Origin: Neobacillus terrae
GTDB taxonomy: Bacteria; Bacillota; Bacilli; Bacillales; Cytobacillaceae
Reading direction: 5' to 3'
NCBI RefSeq assembly: GCF_011393025.1
Contig: NZ_JAAOEO010000008.1
Span: forward strand, 124,001-188,000
Length of the DNA: 64,000 nucleotides
The notes below the pieces were generated by a model. That model searched no databases. It was given only the letters and a program-made list of their open reading frames with translations, and was not told where the DNA came from. Positions 56,317 through 64,000 of the stretch are shown one piece after another. The position numbers were made by a program, and so were the translations under genes. Numbering within the stretch: position 1 is the stretch's first letter; every line of letters starts with the position of its first letter.

Positions 56317-56346
56317 TGTACTAAGTGTACTATTATTGTTAGTACA
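56317..56346 (-). promoter_or_regulatory. Operator of the GntR-ABC operon
   Basis: TGTACTA and TAGTACA form a perfect inverted repeat with a 7-nt spacer (56326-56346). An extra TGTACTA half-site lies at 56317-56323. The form and position fit a YtrA-type repressor site just before the regulator gene. Confidence 0.7.
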
Positions 56347-56486
56347 GTTTGATTATATTCCATCCATTTCCAAAATGTAAAGTCCTTTCCAAAATATATT
56401 TACTTTTTTTAACAAAACTTCTGCATGCATGGTTTTATTTACATTGGTTAAATTATCAAGGTCAATTATTTTATGGAGGTGTTTCC

Positions 56487-56606
56487 GTGGATAATACAAA
56501 CGAGTTTGTAGAAAAATTGCATGAACGCCAAAAGAAGGATGAGCAAAACAAAAAGCGCCAAAGCAAAGGACACCAAAGCGAGAAGTTACCGAACAAACAG
56601 CACTAA
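56487..56606 (+). CDS. DUF4023 family small protein (39 aa)
   Basis: A GTG at 56487 follows GGAGGTG by 6 nt. The frame reads VDNTNEFVEKLHERQKKDEQ then NKKRQSKGHQSEKLPNKQH. This lysine-rich pattern with EKLPNKQH at the end matches DUF4023, tiny proteins of Bacillus of unknown role. It is monocistronic, with a terminator at 56620. Confidence 0.8.
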   Translation: MDNTNEFVEKLHERQKKDEQNKKRQSKGHQSEKLPNKQH

Positions 56607-56612
56607 ACACCC

Positions 56613-56650
56613 ACAAAAAAACGCCCCGGCTAGCAGCCGAAGCGTTTTTT
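56613..56650. terminator. Bidirectional terminator, DUF4023 / receiver protein
   Basis: AACGC, CGGCT, AGCCG and GCGTT form the stem, with A7 on the left and T6 on the right, between convergent genes. Confidence 0.85.
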
Positions 56651-56653
56651 ACT

Positions 56654-57061
56654 TTATATCTGGATACTCAAAGCCTTCTGGTTTTCACGGGACCTTGCTT
56701 CAATAAACTCTTTAACTTTACTTACAAAAACACCTGGACTGAAGGGCTTTTGGATATAGTCGTTTACCCCTATCCGGATGGCTTCCTGTTTTTCCTGGCC
56801 CCCGCCCTTTACGGAAAGAATAAAAACAGGCGTATCCTTTACCGCCCTTAATTCCTGCAGAACAGAAATCCCATCTTTTCCAGGCATTAAGACATCTAAA
56901 ATAATTAAATCATAGTCGGAAGATAATACTTTTTTTAATGTATCATCACCATTATCCGTTTCTTCAATCAAATAATTTTCGCGCCGAAAGTACATGCATA
57001 ATAAACTACGCAGAACTTCTTCGTCCTCTGCGATTAATATTCTTGGCTGAATAACCGGCAC
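56654..57061 (-). CDS. Stand-alone response-regulator receiver protein
   Basis: The 135-residue protein is one REC domain: acidic pair in ILIAEDEE, phospho-acceptor Asp in LIILDVLMPG (about residue 54), SVKGGG and Lys in YIQKPFSP. No output domain follows, and no histidine kinase is adjacent. It may work like Spo0F or as a divalent partner for another protein. The start is GTG 57061, with a G-rich run directly before it, which is a weak initiation site. Confidence 0.85.
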   Translation of the reverse strand: MPVIQPRILIAEDEEVLRSLLCMYFRRENYLIEETDNGDDTLKKVLSSDYDLIILDVLMPGKDGISVLQELRAVKDTPVFILSVKGGGQEKQEAIRIGVNDYIQKPFSPGVFVSKVKEFIEARSRENQKALSIQI

Positions 57062-57140
57062 CCCCCATATTAATCTATCTGACTATTATCTTAATCTAGC
57101 ATTGGAAGACAATTCAATTTCCAAATTAGAAATATTTTAA

Positions 57141-58061
57141 CTATAGATTGCGATATTGGGCATGCCTTTTCCTTTGAAGAAATTCCTCAATTGTTCCTGA
57201 TCCAAAAAGGACTCCCGATACAATAAAGAGTAAGCCCCATAGGTGATGAGGTGTTATCTTTTCACCTAAAAGGACAGCAGATCCCACTAAAGAGAAAAAG
57301 GTATTGAAGTTTAAAAAGATCGATGCTTCCGTAGGTCCTATTTTTCCTATCGAATAATTATAAAGCATGTGTCCCAATGCTGTAGCAATAATAGCTGAGC
57401 CCAAAAATGCAAGCCAAATATTAAAACTCAGATTTGGTATTTCTTTTAGTGCGCCTGGCTCCTGTACCAAACTTATCATAAATAATATAACGGAGCCGAA
57501 TACAAGCATATACCCTGTTAACAATCTAGGATCGAGTGTTTTAGCCGCTTTACTAATCAAAATAAAACTTAATGCCTGAGACATAATTGAGATGAACACA
57601 AATAAGTCCCCAATCGACAAATCTGAAAAACCCTTCCCGCCTGAGAGAACCGTTAACAGTACACCAACACTGCCGAAGAGAAAGCCCATTGAACGGATAA
57701 AGGTAGGCATTCTGCGTAAAATTACAGTCGATAAAATAGCGGTCAACAGCGGGCCTGCGCCTAAAATCAGTCCCCCGTTGGTTGCCGAAGTATAGCTTAA
57801 ACCAGTCGATAAAAAATAATGGTGACTCACAACATTAAGGAGTCCGCCCAATATAATGTACTTTAATTCCGCTCTGGTTGGTTTCCTTACAATTTTCAAG
57901 AAGGACAGGATAATAAACACGGTGACTCCTGCCGTAAATATTCGAAGAGATGTAATTGTTACAGGCTTGGCATGGCTTACAAGAATTTTAAGCACGGCTA
58001 CATTAAAACCCCAGGAAATCATGACGCACATTATCATTATGTATATCTTTAAATTTTTCAA
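57141..58061 (-). CDS. EamA/DMT-family transporter
   Basis: The 306-residue protein has ten membrane segments in two EamA repeats (MISWGFNVAVLKILVSHAKP and GHMLYNYSIGKIGPTEASIF). These proteins export or import amino acids or metabolites. TTG 58061 is the start, behind GAGAGG. The substrate is unknown. It is monocistronic. Confidence 0.85.
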   Translation of the reverse strand: MKNLKIYIMIMCVMISWGFNVAVLKILVSHAKPVTITSLRIFTAGVTVFIILSFLKIVRKPTRAELKYIILGGLLNVVSHHYFLSTGLSYTSATNGGLILGAGPLLTAILSTVILRRMPTFIRSMGFLFGSVGVLLTVLSGGKGFSDLSIGDLFVFISIMSQALSFILISKAAKTLDPRLLTGYMLVFGSVILFMISLVQEPGALKEIPNLSFNIWLAFLGSAIIATALGHMLYNYSIGKIGPTEASIFLNFNTFFSLVGSAVLLGEKITPHHLWGLLFIVSGVLFGSGTIEEFLQRKRHAQYRNL

Positions 58062-58242
58062 GACAATGCCTCTCTCCGGTGAAATTTAATAAATAGAGTA
58101 TATCATTACGGCACACGAAATATGTGCCTAAATAAACAGCATAAACTATTCACAGAGGAATTTACGAAAAACACCTCTTTTTTATGTAAGCTGGGTGTAT
58201 TATTATTGGGTAAAAGCAATTTTATTTAAAGGGGAAGTTTGA

Positions 58243-58737
58243 ATGGTACTTATCCGGGACGCGGTTATTCAAGATTTGCCAGCTATGTTAGACATCTACA
58301 ATTATGCAATTGTTAACCTTAATGCAACCTTTGATTTGGAGGAGCAGACACTCGATCAGCGTAAGGCCTGGTTTAATAAATATGGCGGTTCCCATCCCCT
58401 TATAGTTGCCGAATCTGCCGGAGAAGTGGCCGGATACTGCAGCCTTTCTCCGTTTAGTCCTAAAGAGGCTTATTCAAAAACGGCAGAGGTTTCCATTTAC
58501 ATTTCAGAGGAGAATCAGGGAAAAGGAATTGGCCGTACTCTTTTAACTGAAATACTGGAAAGAGCGAAACAGCTTGGATTCCACAGTATTATTGCCATAA
58601 TAACTTCCGGCAACGAAAGCAGTGTAAAGCTGCATGAGAAATTTGGCTTCACTTTTATCGGACGCCTTCAAGAAGTAGGTTATAAATTTGACCAGTGGCA
58701 GGATGTAGATTATTTTCAGCTTCTGTTAAATAAGTAG
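58243..58737 (+). CDS. GNAT acetyltransferase, phosphinothricin-acetyltransferase type
   Basis: The 164-residue protein reads LIRDAVIQDLPAMLDIYNYA, EVSIYISEENQGKGIGRTLL (acetyl-CoA motif) and VKLHEKFGFTFIGRLQEVGY. This order is that of the Pat/Bar family, which acetylates phosphinothricin, methionine sulfone or similar. GGGGAAG precedes the ATG. It converges on the pirin gene, with a degraded 21-bp repeat array in between. Confidence 0.88.
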   Translation: MVLIRDAVIQDLPAMLDIYNYAIVNLNATFDLEEQTLDQRKAWFNKYGGSHPLIVAESAGEVAGYCSLSPFSPKEAYSKTAEVSIYISEENQGKGIGRTLLTEILERAKQLGFHSIIAIITSGNESSVKLHEKFGFTFIGRLQEVGYKFDQWQDVDYFQLLLNK

Positions 58738-58744
58738 ACAAAGG

Positions 58745-58875
58745 TCGATTGTAAGATTCAATCGATTCTGCAGGTTGGGCATTTAATTACTAGTGTCGTG
58801 CATTTTTAGCTCTAGCCCTCATTGGGTAAAATCGGACATCCTTTAGCTAATTTCGGATTGGGAAGTTGGACATAC
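58745..58875. repeat. Degraded intergenic array with TCGTGCAT-like core
   Basis: TTGGGCAT at 58775 and TCGTGCAT at 58796 are 21 bp apart, and TCGGACAT at 58832 and TCGGATTG at 58853 are again 21 bp apart; TTGGACAT lies at 58866. TCGTGCAT is the complement of the ATGCACGA core at 48.8 kb. The array is too worn to be certain. Confidence 0.4.
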
Positions 58876-58931
58876 CTGTTTTTAAAACGCTTATTTAACT
58901 TAAAATGCCTATTTATCAAAATCACATACGA

Positions 58932-58965
58932 AAAGAGGTTGGCCCGCCGGTCAACCTCTTTTTCC
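58932..58965. terminator. Bidirectional terminator before the pirin gene end
   Basis: AAAGAGGTTG and CAACCTCTTT form a perfect 10-bp stem with a 10-nt loop. Confidence 0.85.
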
Positions 58966-59820
58966 TTATGACTCTACCTTGCTGCCAAATTTGCCTTCCT
59001 GATACTCACGGTAGGCCTGGCGGATTTCATCCATTGAATTCATAACGAATGGACCGTATGCCACAACCTCTTCCCTAATTGGCTTTCCAGAATAAACGAG
59101 GACTTTAGAACGCTCATTCCCTTTTAAGAGAAGCTCACTTGTCCCCTGTCCATCTTCATTAAAGGTAAGTGTTGCTGCTCCAGTTTTTCTAATGGTTTCA
59201 CCCTCACTTCCAACTTTCACTTCCCCACTCAAAACGTATATAAAAGCGTTGTGGTTTTCAGGAAGTTGATGAGTGAAGCTTGCACCTTTTTGAAGCGATA
59301 TCTCAGCGAGTGAAAAAGGAACAAGCGGTTCAAGCGGCCCTTTCACTCCCCCTGCTTCTCCTGCATAGAGTTTCATTTGTCCTCCTTCAAATGATACAGA
59401 AGGAGTCTCATCGTAGTATATATTTTGGTAGGAGGTATTCGTTGATTTCAATTCTTTCGGAAGATTAAGCCATAGCTGCAGACTATGGACAATATCATTT
59501 TCGACTGCCTCTTCCGCATGCCTTGCGCCAGAACCGGCGTTCATATACTGAACATCTCCAGATTCAAGAACATCATGGCCGCCATGATTATCAATATGCT
59601 CGAGCCTTCCATCTATAATATAAGTAATCGTTTGAAAGCCTCGGTGCGGATGGTCGCCAAAGGTTCCCCGCTTAAACCAATCCTCTGCCATTAAGATAAA
59701 CGGATCCAGCTCTCTCCACCGCTCCGGATTTAATACTAATCCTGCCTGAATATGCGGATAGCCTCTTTCTTCGTATTGTACGTTCCACTTCGTTTTTATG
59801 TCTCTTTGAAAATTGGCCAC
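58966..59820 (-). CDS. Pirin family protein
   Basis: This bicupin has the metal-binding pattern GTFGDHPHRGFQTITYIIDG and later HNAFIYVLSGEVKVG, with EHIDNHGGH supplying further ligands. Pirins bind iron; some have quercetin dioxygenase activity, and in bacteria the role is uncertain. I chose the GTG at 59820, 8 nt after AAAGGGGG; the ATG at 59853 adds 11 residues but has only a poor ribosome binding site. It is monocistronic. Confidence 0.85.
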   Translation of the reverse strand: MANFQRDIKTKWNVQYEERGYPHIQAGLVLNPERWRELDPFILMAEDWFKRGTFGDHPHRGFQTITYIIDGRLEHIDNHGGHDVLESGDVQYMNAGSGARHAEEAVENDIVHSLQLWLNLPKELKSTNTSYQNIYYDETPSVSFEGGQMKLYAGEAGGVKGPLEPLVPFSLAEISLQKGASFTHQLPENHNAFIYVLSGEVKVGSEGETIRKTGAATLTFNEDGQGTSELLLKGNERSKVLVYSGKPIREEVVAYGPFVMNSMDEIRQAYREYQEGKFGSKVES

Positions 59821-59903
59821 AAAGCTTGCCCCCTTTGTAATTCTAAGCTTCATAATTAATTTAACTTATATTTACAAAAAAATCACTATTCCTGTCCGAA
59901 TAT

Positions 59904-59936
59904 AAAAAGGGAAACATCAGTGATGCTTCCCTTTTC
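59904..59936. terminator. Terminator of the PAS-GGDEF-EAL gene
   Basis: AAAAGGGAA, CATCA, TGATG and TTCCCTTTT form a long stem next to the stop codon. Confidence 0.8.
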
Positions 59937-59937
59937 C

Positions 59938-62166
59938 TTATTTGGAAGAAACAGCCGGTGTGAACTTCCCTTCCACCTGATCAGGCGGTAATGGCTTGCT
60001 GTAAAAATAACCCTGCCCTATTCTGCACCCATTTGCCTTTAAAAACAGGACTTGTTTCTCAGTCTCTATCCCCTCAGCAATGACCAAGAATTGCAAATTA
60101 AGACCCATATCTATTATGGTTTTTACCATGGCACCCTGGTTAGAATGCTGGATAATGTCATCCACAAAAGATTTATCAATTTTGATACTATCGATAGGAA
60201 GATGTTTTAAATAGCTAAGCGAAGAATACCCAGTTCCAAAGTCGTCAATTGAAATTTTTACGCCAATTTTCTTTAATTGATCGAGAATGACGGTTGATCT
60301 TTCAATATTTTGCATGATGCTTTCCGTAATTTCTAATTCTAGGTAATGTGGGTCCAGCCCGGTTTCAAAAAGGATCCTTGTCACTGAGTCTACAAAGTCA
60401 TCCTCCTGGAACTGGCGGACTGATATATTTACAGCAACCGGAATTTTGCTAATTCCCTTTTCATGCCATTCCTTCATCTGCTCGCATGCTTTTTTCAGCA
60501 CCCATTTTCCCAGCGGCACAATAAGCCCTGTTTCCTCCGCAAGGGGAATAAATTGACCAGGAGAAATAAAGCCCTGCTTCGGGTGCTCCCAGCGTACCAG
60601 TGCTTCCATTCCTATAATATCCCCAGTCTCCAGTTCAATCTGAGGCTGGTAGAATAAGACGAACTGATTTCGCTCAAGCGCTTTTCTTATACCGTGCTCC
60701 ATTTCCATCTTATGAGATGATACCCCATGAAGCAGCGAGGTGTAAAATTGATAAGTATTTTTCCCGCGATCTTTTGCCAAATACATGGCGGTATCAGCAT
60801 TTTTAATTAGTGCCTCTTCATCATTTCCATCACCCGGGAACAAGCTGATTCCAATACTAGGTGTTACAAAGAATTCCTGATCTTCTATATCCAGTGGAAA
60901 TGAAAATTCTGCGAGAATACGTTCTGCCACTTTTAAGACATCCTGCCTGTCCGCATTTTCAACCAGGATTAAAAACTCATCCCCGCCTTGCCGAGATACG
61001 ATTCCATCTTGCCGCACCGCATTTTTAAGCCTCTTTGCGACTATTTGTAAAATAAGATCACCAATGGTGTGCCCTTTTGTATCATTAATAATTTTAAAGC
61101 GATCTAAATCTAGAAACAGGACAGCCAGTTTGGTACCTTCCCCCCTATTTAATGCATCGGTTAGGTGTTTCCTGAACATATTTCGGTTTGGAAGTCCAGT
61201 AAGCACATCATAATAAGCCATATACTCAATCGTTTTTTCCGCCTTTTTACGCTCTGAAATATCTCTTCCAACAATTTGCCTTGCCACTCTTCCTTCAAAA
61301 AGAATTGGCATCGCAGTCATCTCAACTTCTACACCCTTTCCATCAGGGCGTACCATGTTAAATTCAAACTGCATCTTATCTTCAAAGTTATCTTCTATGG
61401 TTAATTCCCTGCTTTTAATTTCCTCTAAAATATCCGGAGGAATCAAATATGAGATAGGTTTTCCAAGCAATTCTTCCTGGTCGGCTGCACCAAATAGCCG
61501 GCAGCCCGCTTCATTTATGTAATCAATCTTTCCTCTGCTATATACAGCTATAATATCAGGCGACATTTCTACGATACTGCGATACCTTTCCTCGCTTTCT
61601 CTCTTGTCTGTAATATCAAATAGAACACTGTTAAAATCAATTAGTGTACCTTTCTCGTCCAGGAGCGGAATCCCTCTGTCCTGAATCCAGCGCACTTCGC
61701 CATCAGGCCGGATGATTCTATATATACTTGTCACCGCTTTTCCTTCAGCAAGTACTTTTTCCCGTTCAGTTAATACGGGCAGGTCATCAGGATGGATAAC
61801 CTTTTTCCAAAGCAAATGGTCCTGAGAAAAATCGCTCATGGAGTACCCATATAATTTTTCAATACCTGGTGAAATTAATAGGTTATTTGTTTGATCATGC
61901 GACCAAATGGCAACATCCAGTGTATCAAATATATTCTTAAGCCTTCTTCTGTTTCTCTGGAGCTCTGATGAAGTTTTGTTAATTCCCTTCAGCATCAAAT
62001 AAACCAATGTTGTTGAAAGAACAAGTACGAAAATATCGATTATAAATGCAGATGGCCTTTTCAAATTAAAAAAGGTGGATACCAATTCATCAAAAATTTC
62101 AGCTATAACGATAAATCCTAATATGATTGTCACATTATATTTTTGAATTTGATTTTTTACTTTCAT
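59938..62166 (-). CDS. Membrane PAS-PAS-GGDEF-EAL protein (cyclic di-GMP turnover)
   Basis: The 742-residue protein has two membrane segments (about 13-30 and 38-58), two PAS domains (about 72-190 and 195-310), a GGDEF domain with RQGGDEFLIL and an EAL domain with GMEALVRWEHP, ESIMQNIE, DDFGTGYSSLSYLKHLP and IAEGIE. Both catalytic motifs look intact, so it may make and break c-di-GMP; proteins of this layout are often phosphodiesterases overall. The PAS domains may sense redox or small ligands. GGGGGA precedes the ATG. Confidence 0.92.
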   Translation of the reverse strand: MKVKNQIQKYNVTIILGFIVIAEIFDELVSTFFNLKRPSAFIIDIFVLVLSTTLVYLMLKGINKTSSELQRNRRRLKNIFDTLDVAIWSHDQTNNLLISPGIEKLYGYSMSDFSQDHLLWKKVIHPDDLPVLTEREKVLAEGKAVTSIYRIIRPDGEVRWIQDRGIPLLDEKGTLIDFNSVLFDITDKRESEERYRSIVEMSPDIIAVYSRGKIDYINEAGCRLFGAADQEELLGKPISYLIPPDILEEIKSRELTIEDNFEDKMQFEFNMVRPDGKGVEVEMTAMPILFEGRVARQIVGRDISERKKAEKTIEYMAYYDVLTGLPNRNMFRKHLTDALNRGEGTKLAVLFLDLDRFKIINDTKGHTIGDLILQIVAKRLKNAVRQDGIVSRQGGDEFLILVENADRQDVLKVAERILAEFSFPLDIEDQEFFVTPSIGISLFPGDGNDEEALIKNADTAMYLAKDRGKNTYQFYTSLLHGVSSHKMEMEHGIRKALERNQFVLFYQPQIELETGDIIGMEALVRWEHPKQGFISPGQFIPLAEETGLIVPLGKWVLKKACEQMKEWHEKGISKIPVAVNISVRQFQEDDFVDSVTRILFETGLDPHYLELEITESIMQNIERSTVILDQLKKIGVKISIDDFGTGYSSLSYLKHLPIDSIKIDKSFVDDIIQHSNQGAMVKTIIDMGLNLQFLVIAEGIETEKQVLFLKANGCRIGQGYFYSKPLPPDQVEGKFTPAVSSK

Positions 62167-62294
62167 CTAAAATGTCCCCCAGCAGCAGGTAACGTCAATT
62201 TTCAGTCTATTTCGACCCTTTACTCTAACATATCAGAAAATCTTATTTACGACAATGCAAGTTATCACTGTTAATAAGGACTTACTAAAAAAAC

Positions 62295-62425
62295 AAGGCT
62301 TTGTTAATCTTGCCTGTTGATTTCCGCTCCCGGCGCTCGCTTTCCGCGGGCTGTCCGAGAGCCTCCTCGGCGCTATGCACCTGCGGGGTCTCCCTTGGAC
62401 CGCTTTTCCCGCAGGTCATTGAATA
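62295..62425. repeat. GC-rich Bacillaceae-type palindromic repeat
   Basis: CTGTTGATTTCCGCTCCCGG, GCTTTCCGCGGGCTGTCCGAG, CTGCGGGGTCTC and CCGCTTTTCCCGCAGG are parts of a long element with CCTGCGGG/CCCGCAGG ends. It recalls repeats common between genes in Bacillus relatives and the shorter copies at 29655 and 39920. No gene is seen in 62167-62541. Confidence 0.6.
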
Positions 62426-62490
62426 GGTCCCTTGAAATCGCCCATTAGGGAAAAATCAATATAGAGCTTTAATACCAGAGCCAAAACAAA

Positions 62491-62520
62491 AAAGCGTCCG
62501 TATGTACCCAAGGACGCTTT
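62491..62520. terminator. Terminator of the diguanylate cyclase gene
   Basis: AAAGCGTCC and GGACGCTTT form a 9-bp stem with a 12-nt loop, 21 bp after the stop codon. Confidence 0.75.
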
Positions 62521-62541
62521 AAAGAAAGTTAAGATGTAAAC

Positions 62542-63570
62542 TTAAACGAGTGTTATTTGATTTCTCCCGTGGTTTTTTGATTCGTATAGTCCCATATCGG
62601 CCCTTCCCAGCATAGAATCCGTTGTTTCCCCAGGATGAAAATCGGTAACTCCAAAACTGGCCGTTTGAATGCCGCCAACAGTAAATTGATACCGGCTGAT
62701 TTCTTTCCTCAAGCCCTCAGCCCATTCGGCAGCCTTTTCCAAGGGACCATTAAAAATGATAAGAAACTCTTCTCCGCCCCAACGCCCAAAAAAGCCTGTG
62801 TTCGGGAGAAATTCCTTAATAAGCTGGGCAAACTCTTTTAATACATTATCCCCCGCTTTGTGGCCAAATTCATCATTTACCATTTTAAAATGGTCGATAT
62901 CAAAAAAGATAATAGAAAAAGAGGTTCCTAGTCTGGTTGCTTTTTCCGCGTGTTCATCAAGCCAAAGATCAATCTGGCTGCGGTTTGCAATTCCGGTTAA
63001 GGCATCCACTGACGCATTTCTTTTTAAAAGCTCCATCTCTCCATGCATTTTAAATACCTTTTGAAAAAAGAAGAGTATAACGATATAAACAATATTGGCT
63101 ATATAGTATTGTACTAACGGCAACAAATAATAAGCTGGAATATGATTAAGATTAAACATGCTGAAACCAAGAGTTACCGCAAAGATAATAAGCGAATAAA
63201 TTAATCCCAATTTCGATTGCAGGGTAAGGAAAAACAGAATAAATACTAGAGGAGTCCAGATTACCGAAATCCCCAGTGCACCCGGTTTCCCCATTGCCAT
63301 TAAGTGATAAATAGAATCATAAACAGAAGCTATATGAGCCAAACTGATGATTGCCAGATTCATATATTCTATTGCACGAAAGAAAATGTTTTGGAAAATC
63401 ATATACCAGCTTACTAGCATAATCCAGAAAAGAATAGGTGTTACCATTTCGTTAAACTGACCGCTGGCTGCAGGATTAGGATGGACAATACTAAAGATAA
63501 TTAAAGCTAAAATAATAAATGGGATGATCCAGAGATAAATTTTTCTTTTTAAGTTATCTAGTGACTCCAT
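62542..63570 (-). CDS. Membrane diguanylate cyclase (GGDEF)
   Basis: The 342-residue protein has six membrane segments over residues 1-175 and a GGDEF domain with DALTGIANRSQIDLW, FFDIDHFKMVNDEFGHKAGD and the active-site variant RWGGEEFLIIF (GGEEF is active in many enzymes). It joins two GTP into cyclic di-GMP. The start at 63570 follows AGGTGGG. A c-di-GMP riboswitch lies upstream, so the product probably controls its own synthesis. Confidence 0.92.
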   Translation of the reverse strand: MESLDNLKRKIYLWIIPFIILALIIFSIVHPNPAASGQFNEMVTPILFWIMLVSWYMIFQNIFFRAIEYMNLAIISLAHIASVYDSIYHLMAMGKPGALGISVIWTPLVFILFFLTLQSKLGLIYSLIIFAVTLGFSMFNLNHIPAYYLLPLVQYYIANIVYIVILFFFQKVFKMHGEMELLKRNASVDALTGIANRSQIDLWLDEHAEKATRLGTSFSIIFFDIDHFKMVNDEFGHKAGDNVLKEFAQLIKEFLPNTGFFGRWGGEEFLIIFNGPLEKAAEWAEGLRKEISRYQFTVGGIQTASFGVTDFHPGETTDSMLGRADMGLYESKNHGRNQITLV

Positions 63571-63593
63571 CGTTATTCCCACCTTTTGATTAG

Positions 63594-63637
63594 AAAAACC
63601 TGGAATCCGCCAAGCCATTTTGGAATGCCAGGTTTTT
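63594..63637 (-). terminator. Second terminator in the diguanylate cyclase leader
   Basis: AAAACCTGG and CCAGGTTTT enclose a 24-nt loop with an inner stem. On the minus strand TTTTTCTAAT follows, about 20 nt before the ribosome binding site. Confidence 0.6.
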
Positions 63638-63649
63638 GCATATACGTTC

Positions 63650-63688
63650 AGAATTTATAGATATAGATTCTGATCAGTTAAAATAAAA
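63650..63688. repeat. Copy B of the terminator-associated repeat
   Basis: CAGAATTTATAGATATAGATT then CTGATCAGTTAAAAT lies beside a terminator hairpin and closely matches the copy at 904-940. Confidence 0.55.
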
Positions 63689-63712
63689 AAGCTAATCCAA
63701 AAAGATTAGCCG
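63682..63712 (-). terminator. Terminator just after the c-di-GMP riboswitch
   Basis: GGCTAATC and GATTAGC (with a 5-nt T loop) are followed by six T residues on the minus strand. It is the likely switch terminator of the riboswitch. Confidence 0.8.
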
Positions 63713-63723
63713 AAAATAAACAT

Positions 63724-63812
63724 CCTATGATCGGCAACTGGCTGGCTTTGTCGTTTAACTTTAGCCCCTATAGCTTTGCGTCCTTACCTTTCGATAAGTT
63801 TGCCATTTCTTT
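63724..63812 (-). ncRNA. Cyclic di-GMP-I (GEMM) riboswitch
   Basis: The minus strand reads GGCAAAC, a GAAA tetraloop stem (TTATC/GGTAA), GGACGCAAAGCTA, GGGGCTAA, and closes with AGCCAGTTGCC. These are the class I c-di-GMP riboswitch parts, including the G in GGACGCAAAG that pairs with the ligand and the tetraloop-receptor. It stands about 150 nt upstream of the diguanylate cyclase, with terminators between. Confidence 0.92.
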
Positions 63813-63994
63813 TATTATTGGGTATTTAGTCCTATGTATTTATTCTAATATATAAAAATAGACATTTCAATAGGGTAGAAGGCATTAGATTACCAAAATT
63901 TTCATTAGAATTTATTAATCAGTCCAAGCCTATTTGTTTGTATTTTCCTGTCTTGATATGATGTAGGGACAATATGGTGAACGGAGGCATTTCT

Positions 63995-64000
63995 TTGAAA
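63995..64000 (+). CDS. Start of a plus-strand gene cut by the window edge
   Basis: GGAGG at 63983 is followed after 7 nt by TTGAAA at 63995, a likely TTG start. TATGAT about 30 nt earlier could be a -10 box. Only two codons are visible, so no product can be named. The stretch 63813-63994 holds no other gene I can support. Confidence 0.35.

Noticed and set aside
57367..57795. Plus-strand frames opposite the EamA transporter
   Set aside because: Codon content and lack of start signals mark them as shadows of the transporter gene.

Overview
The window looks like the chromosome of a low-GC Gram-positive rod of the Bacillaceae. The grounds are strong AGGAGG-type ribosome binding sites, frequent TTG and GTG starts, T-box, Mn and c-di-GMP riboswitches, CcpA-type cre sites, and genes of the YkoY/TerC, Spo0M, YtrA, PhoX, DUF1836 and DUF4023 families. 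I see no rRNA, tRNA, prophage, insertion sequence or CRISPR array. The species cannot be fixed from sequence alone.

Layout. 1-3.8 kb (minus): an ABM monooxygenase/nitroreductase pair behind a perfect palindrome; an MBL hydrolase-TetR-YrdB operon with two matching operators; two GNAT acetyltransferases. 3.9-7.1 kb: a frameshifted GYF/RDD membrane protein, peptidase T, a 53-residue protein and a twice-frameshifted formate/nitrite transporter. 7.5-19.6 kb (plus): a complete branched-chain amino acid cluster, ilvE-ilvD-[T-box]-ilvB-ilvN-ilvC-leuA-leuB-leuC-leuD-ilvA. 20-29 kb: a DEAD-box helicase with a long basic tail, DoxX, a small membrane protein, an aldo/keto reductase, DUF1836, hemolysin III, a PhoX phosphatase and a membrane-anchored MBL hydrolase. 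29-34.6 kb: VanZ, a MoxR-DUF58-membrane protein operon and a Na+/H+ antiporter. 34.9-39.9 kb: a hydroxy-acid cluster (LarA-family racemase, KdgT-type permease, glycerate kinase, divergent CdaR regulator). 40-44.6 kb: a PlsY paralogue, an unknown protein, a MATE exporter, and an Mn-riboswitch operon with a Spo0M-like protein and TerC. 44.6-48.6 kb: an ECF transporter operon led by a nucleoside phosphorylase. 49-56.3 kb: a VanW lipoprotein, a PrcB-like protein, a LigB-type dioxygenase, and a YtrA-like GntR-ABC-ECF sigma operon. 56.5-64 kb: DUF4023, a stand-alone receiver protein, an EamA transporter, GNAT, pirin, a PAS-GGDEF-EAL protein and a diguanylate cyclase behind a c-di-GMP riboswitch.

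How parts work together. The ilv/leu block carries most steps from threonine and pyruvate to Val, Ile and Leu, with control sites visible at two points. The CdaR cluster probably imports and phosphorylates glycerate-like acids under catabolite control. The last 7 kb holds proteins that make, break and sense cyclic di-GMP.

The most unusual signal is a set of intergenic arrays (19.75, 42.86/43.05 and 48.80 kb, with a degraded one at 58.77 kb). They use different 8-bp cores (CTACAAAA, TTGATTAA, ATGCACGA or its complement) but share a repeat period of 21 bp, two turns of B-DNA. All lie beyond gene 3' ends, mostly between convergent genes. I know of no described function. Two further dispersed repeat families, one abutting stop codons and one beside terminators, also occur.
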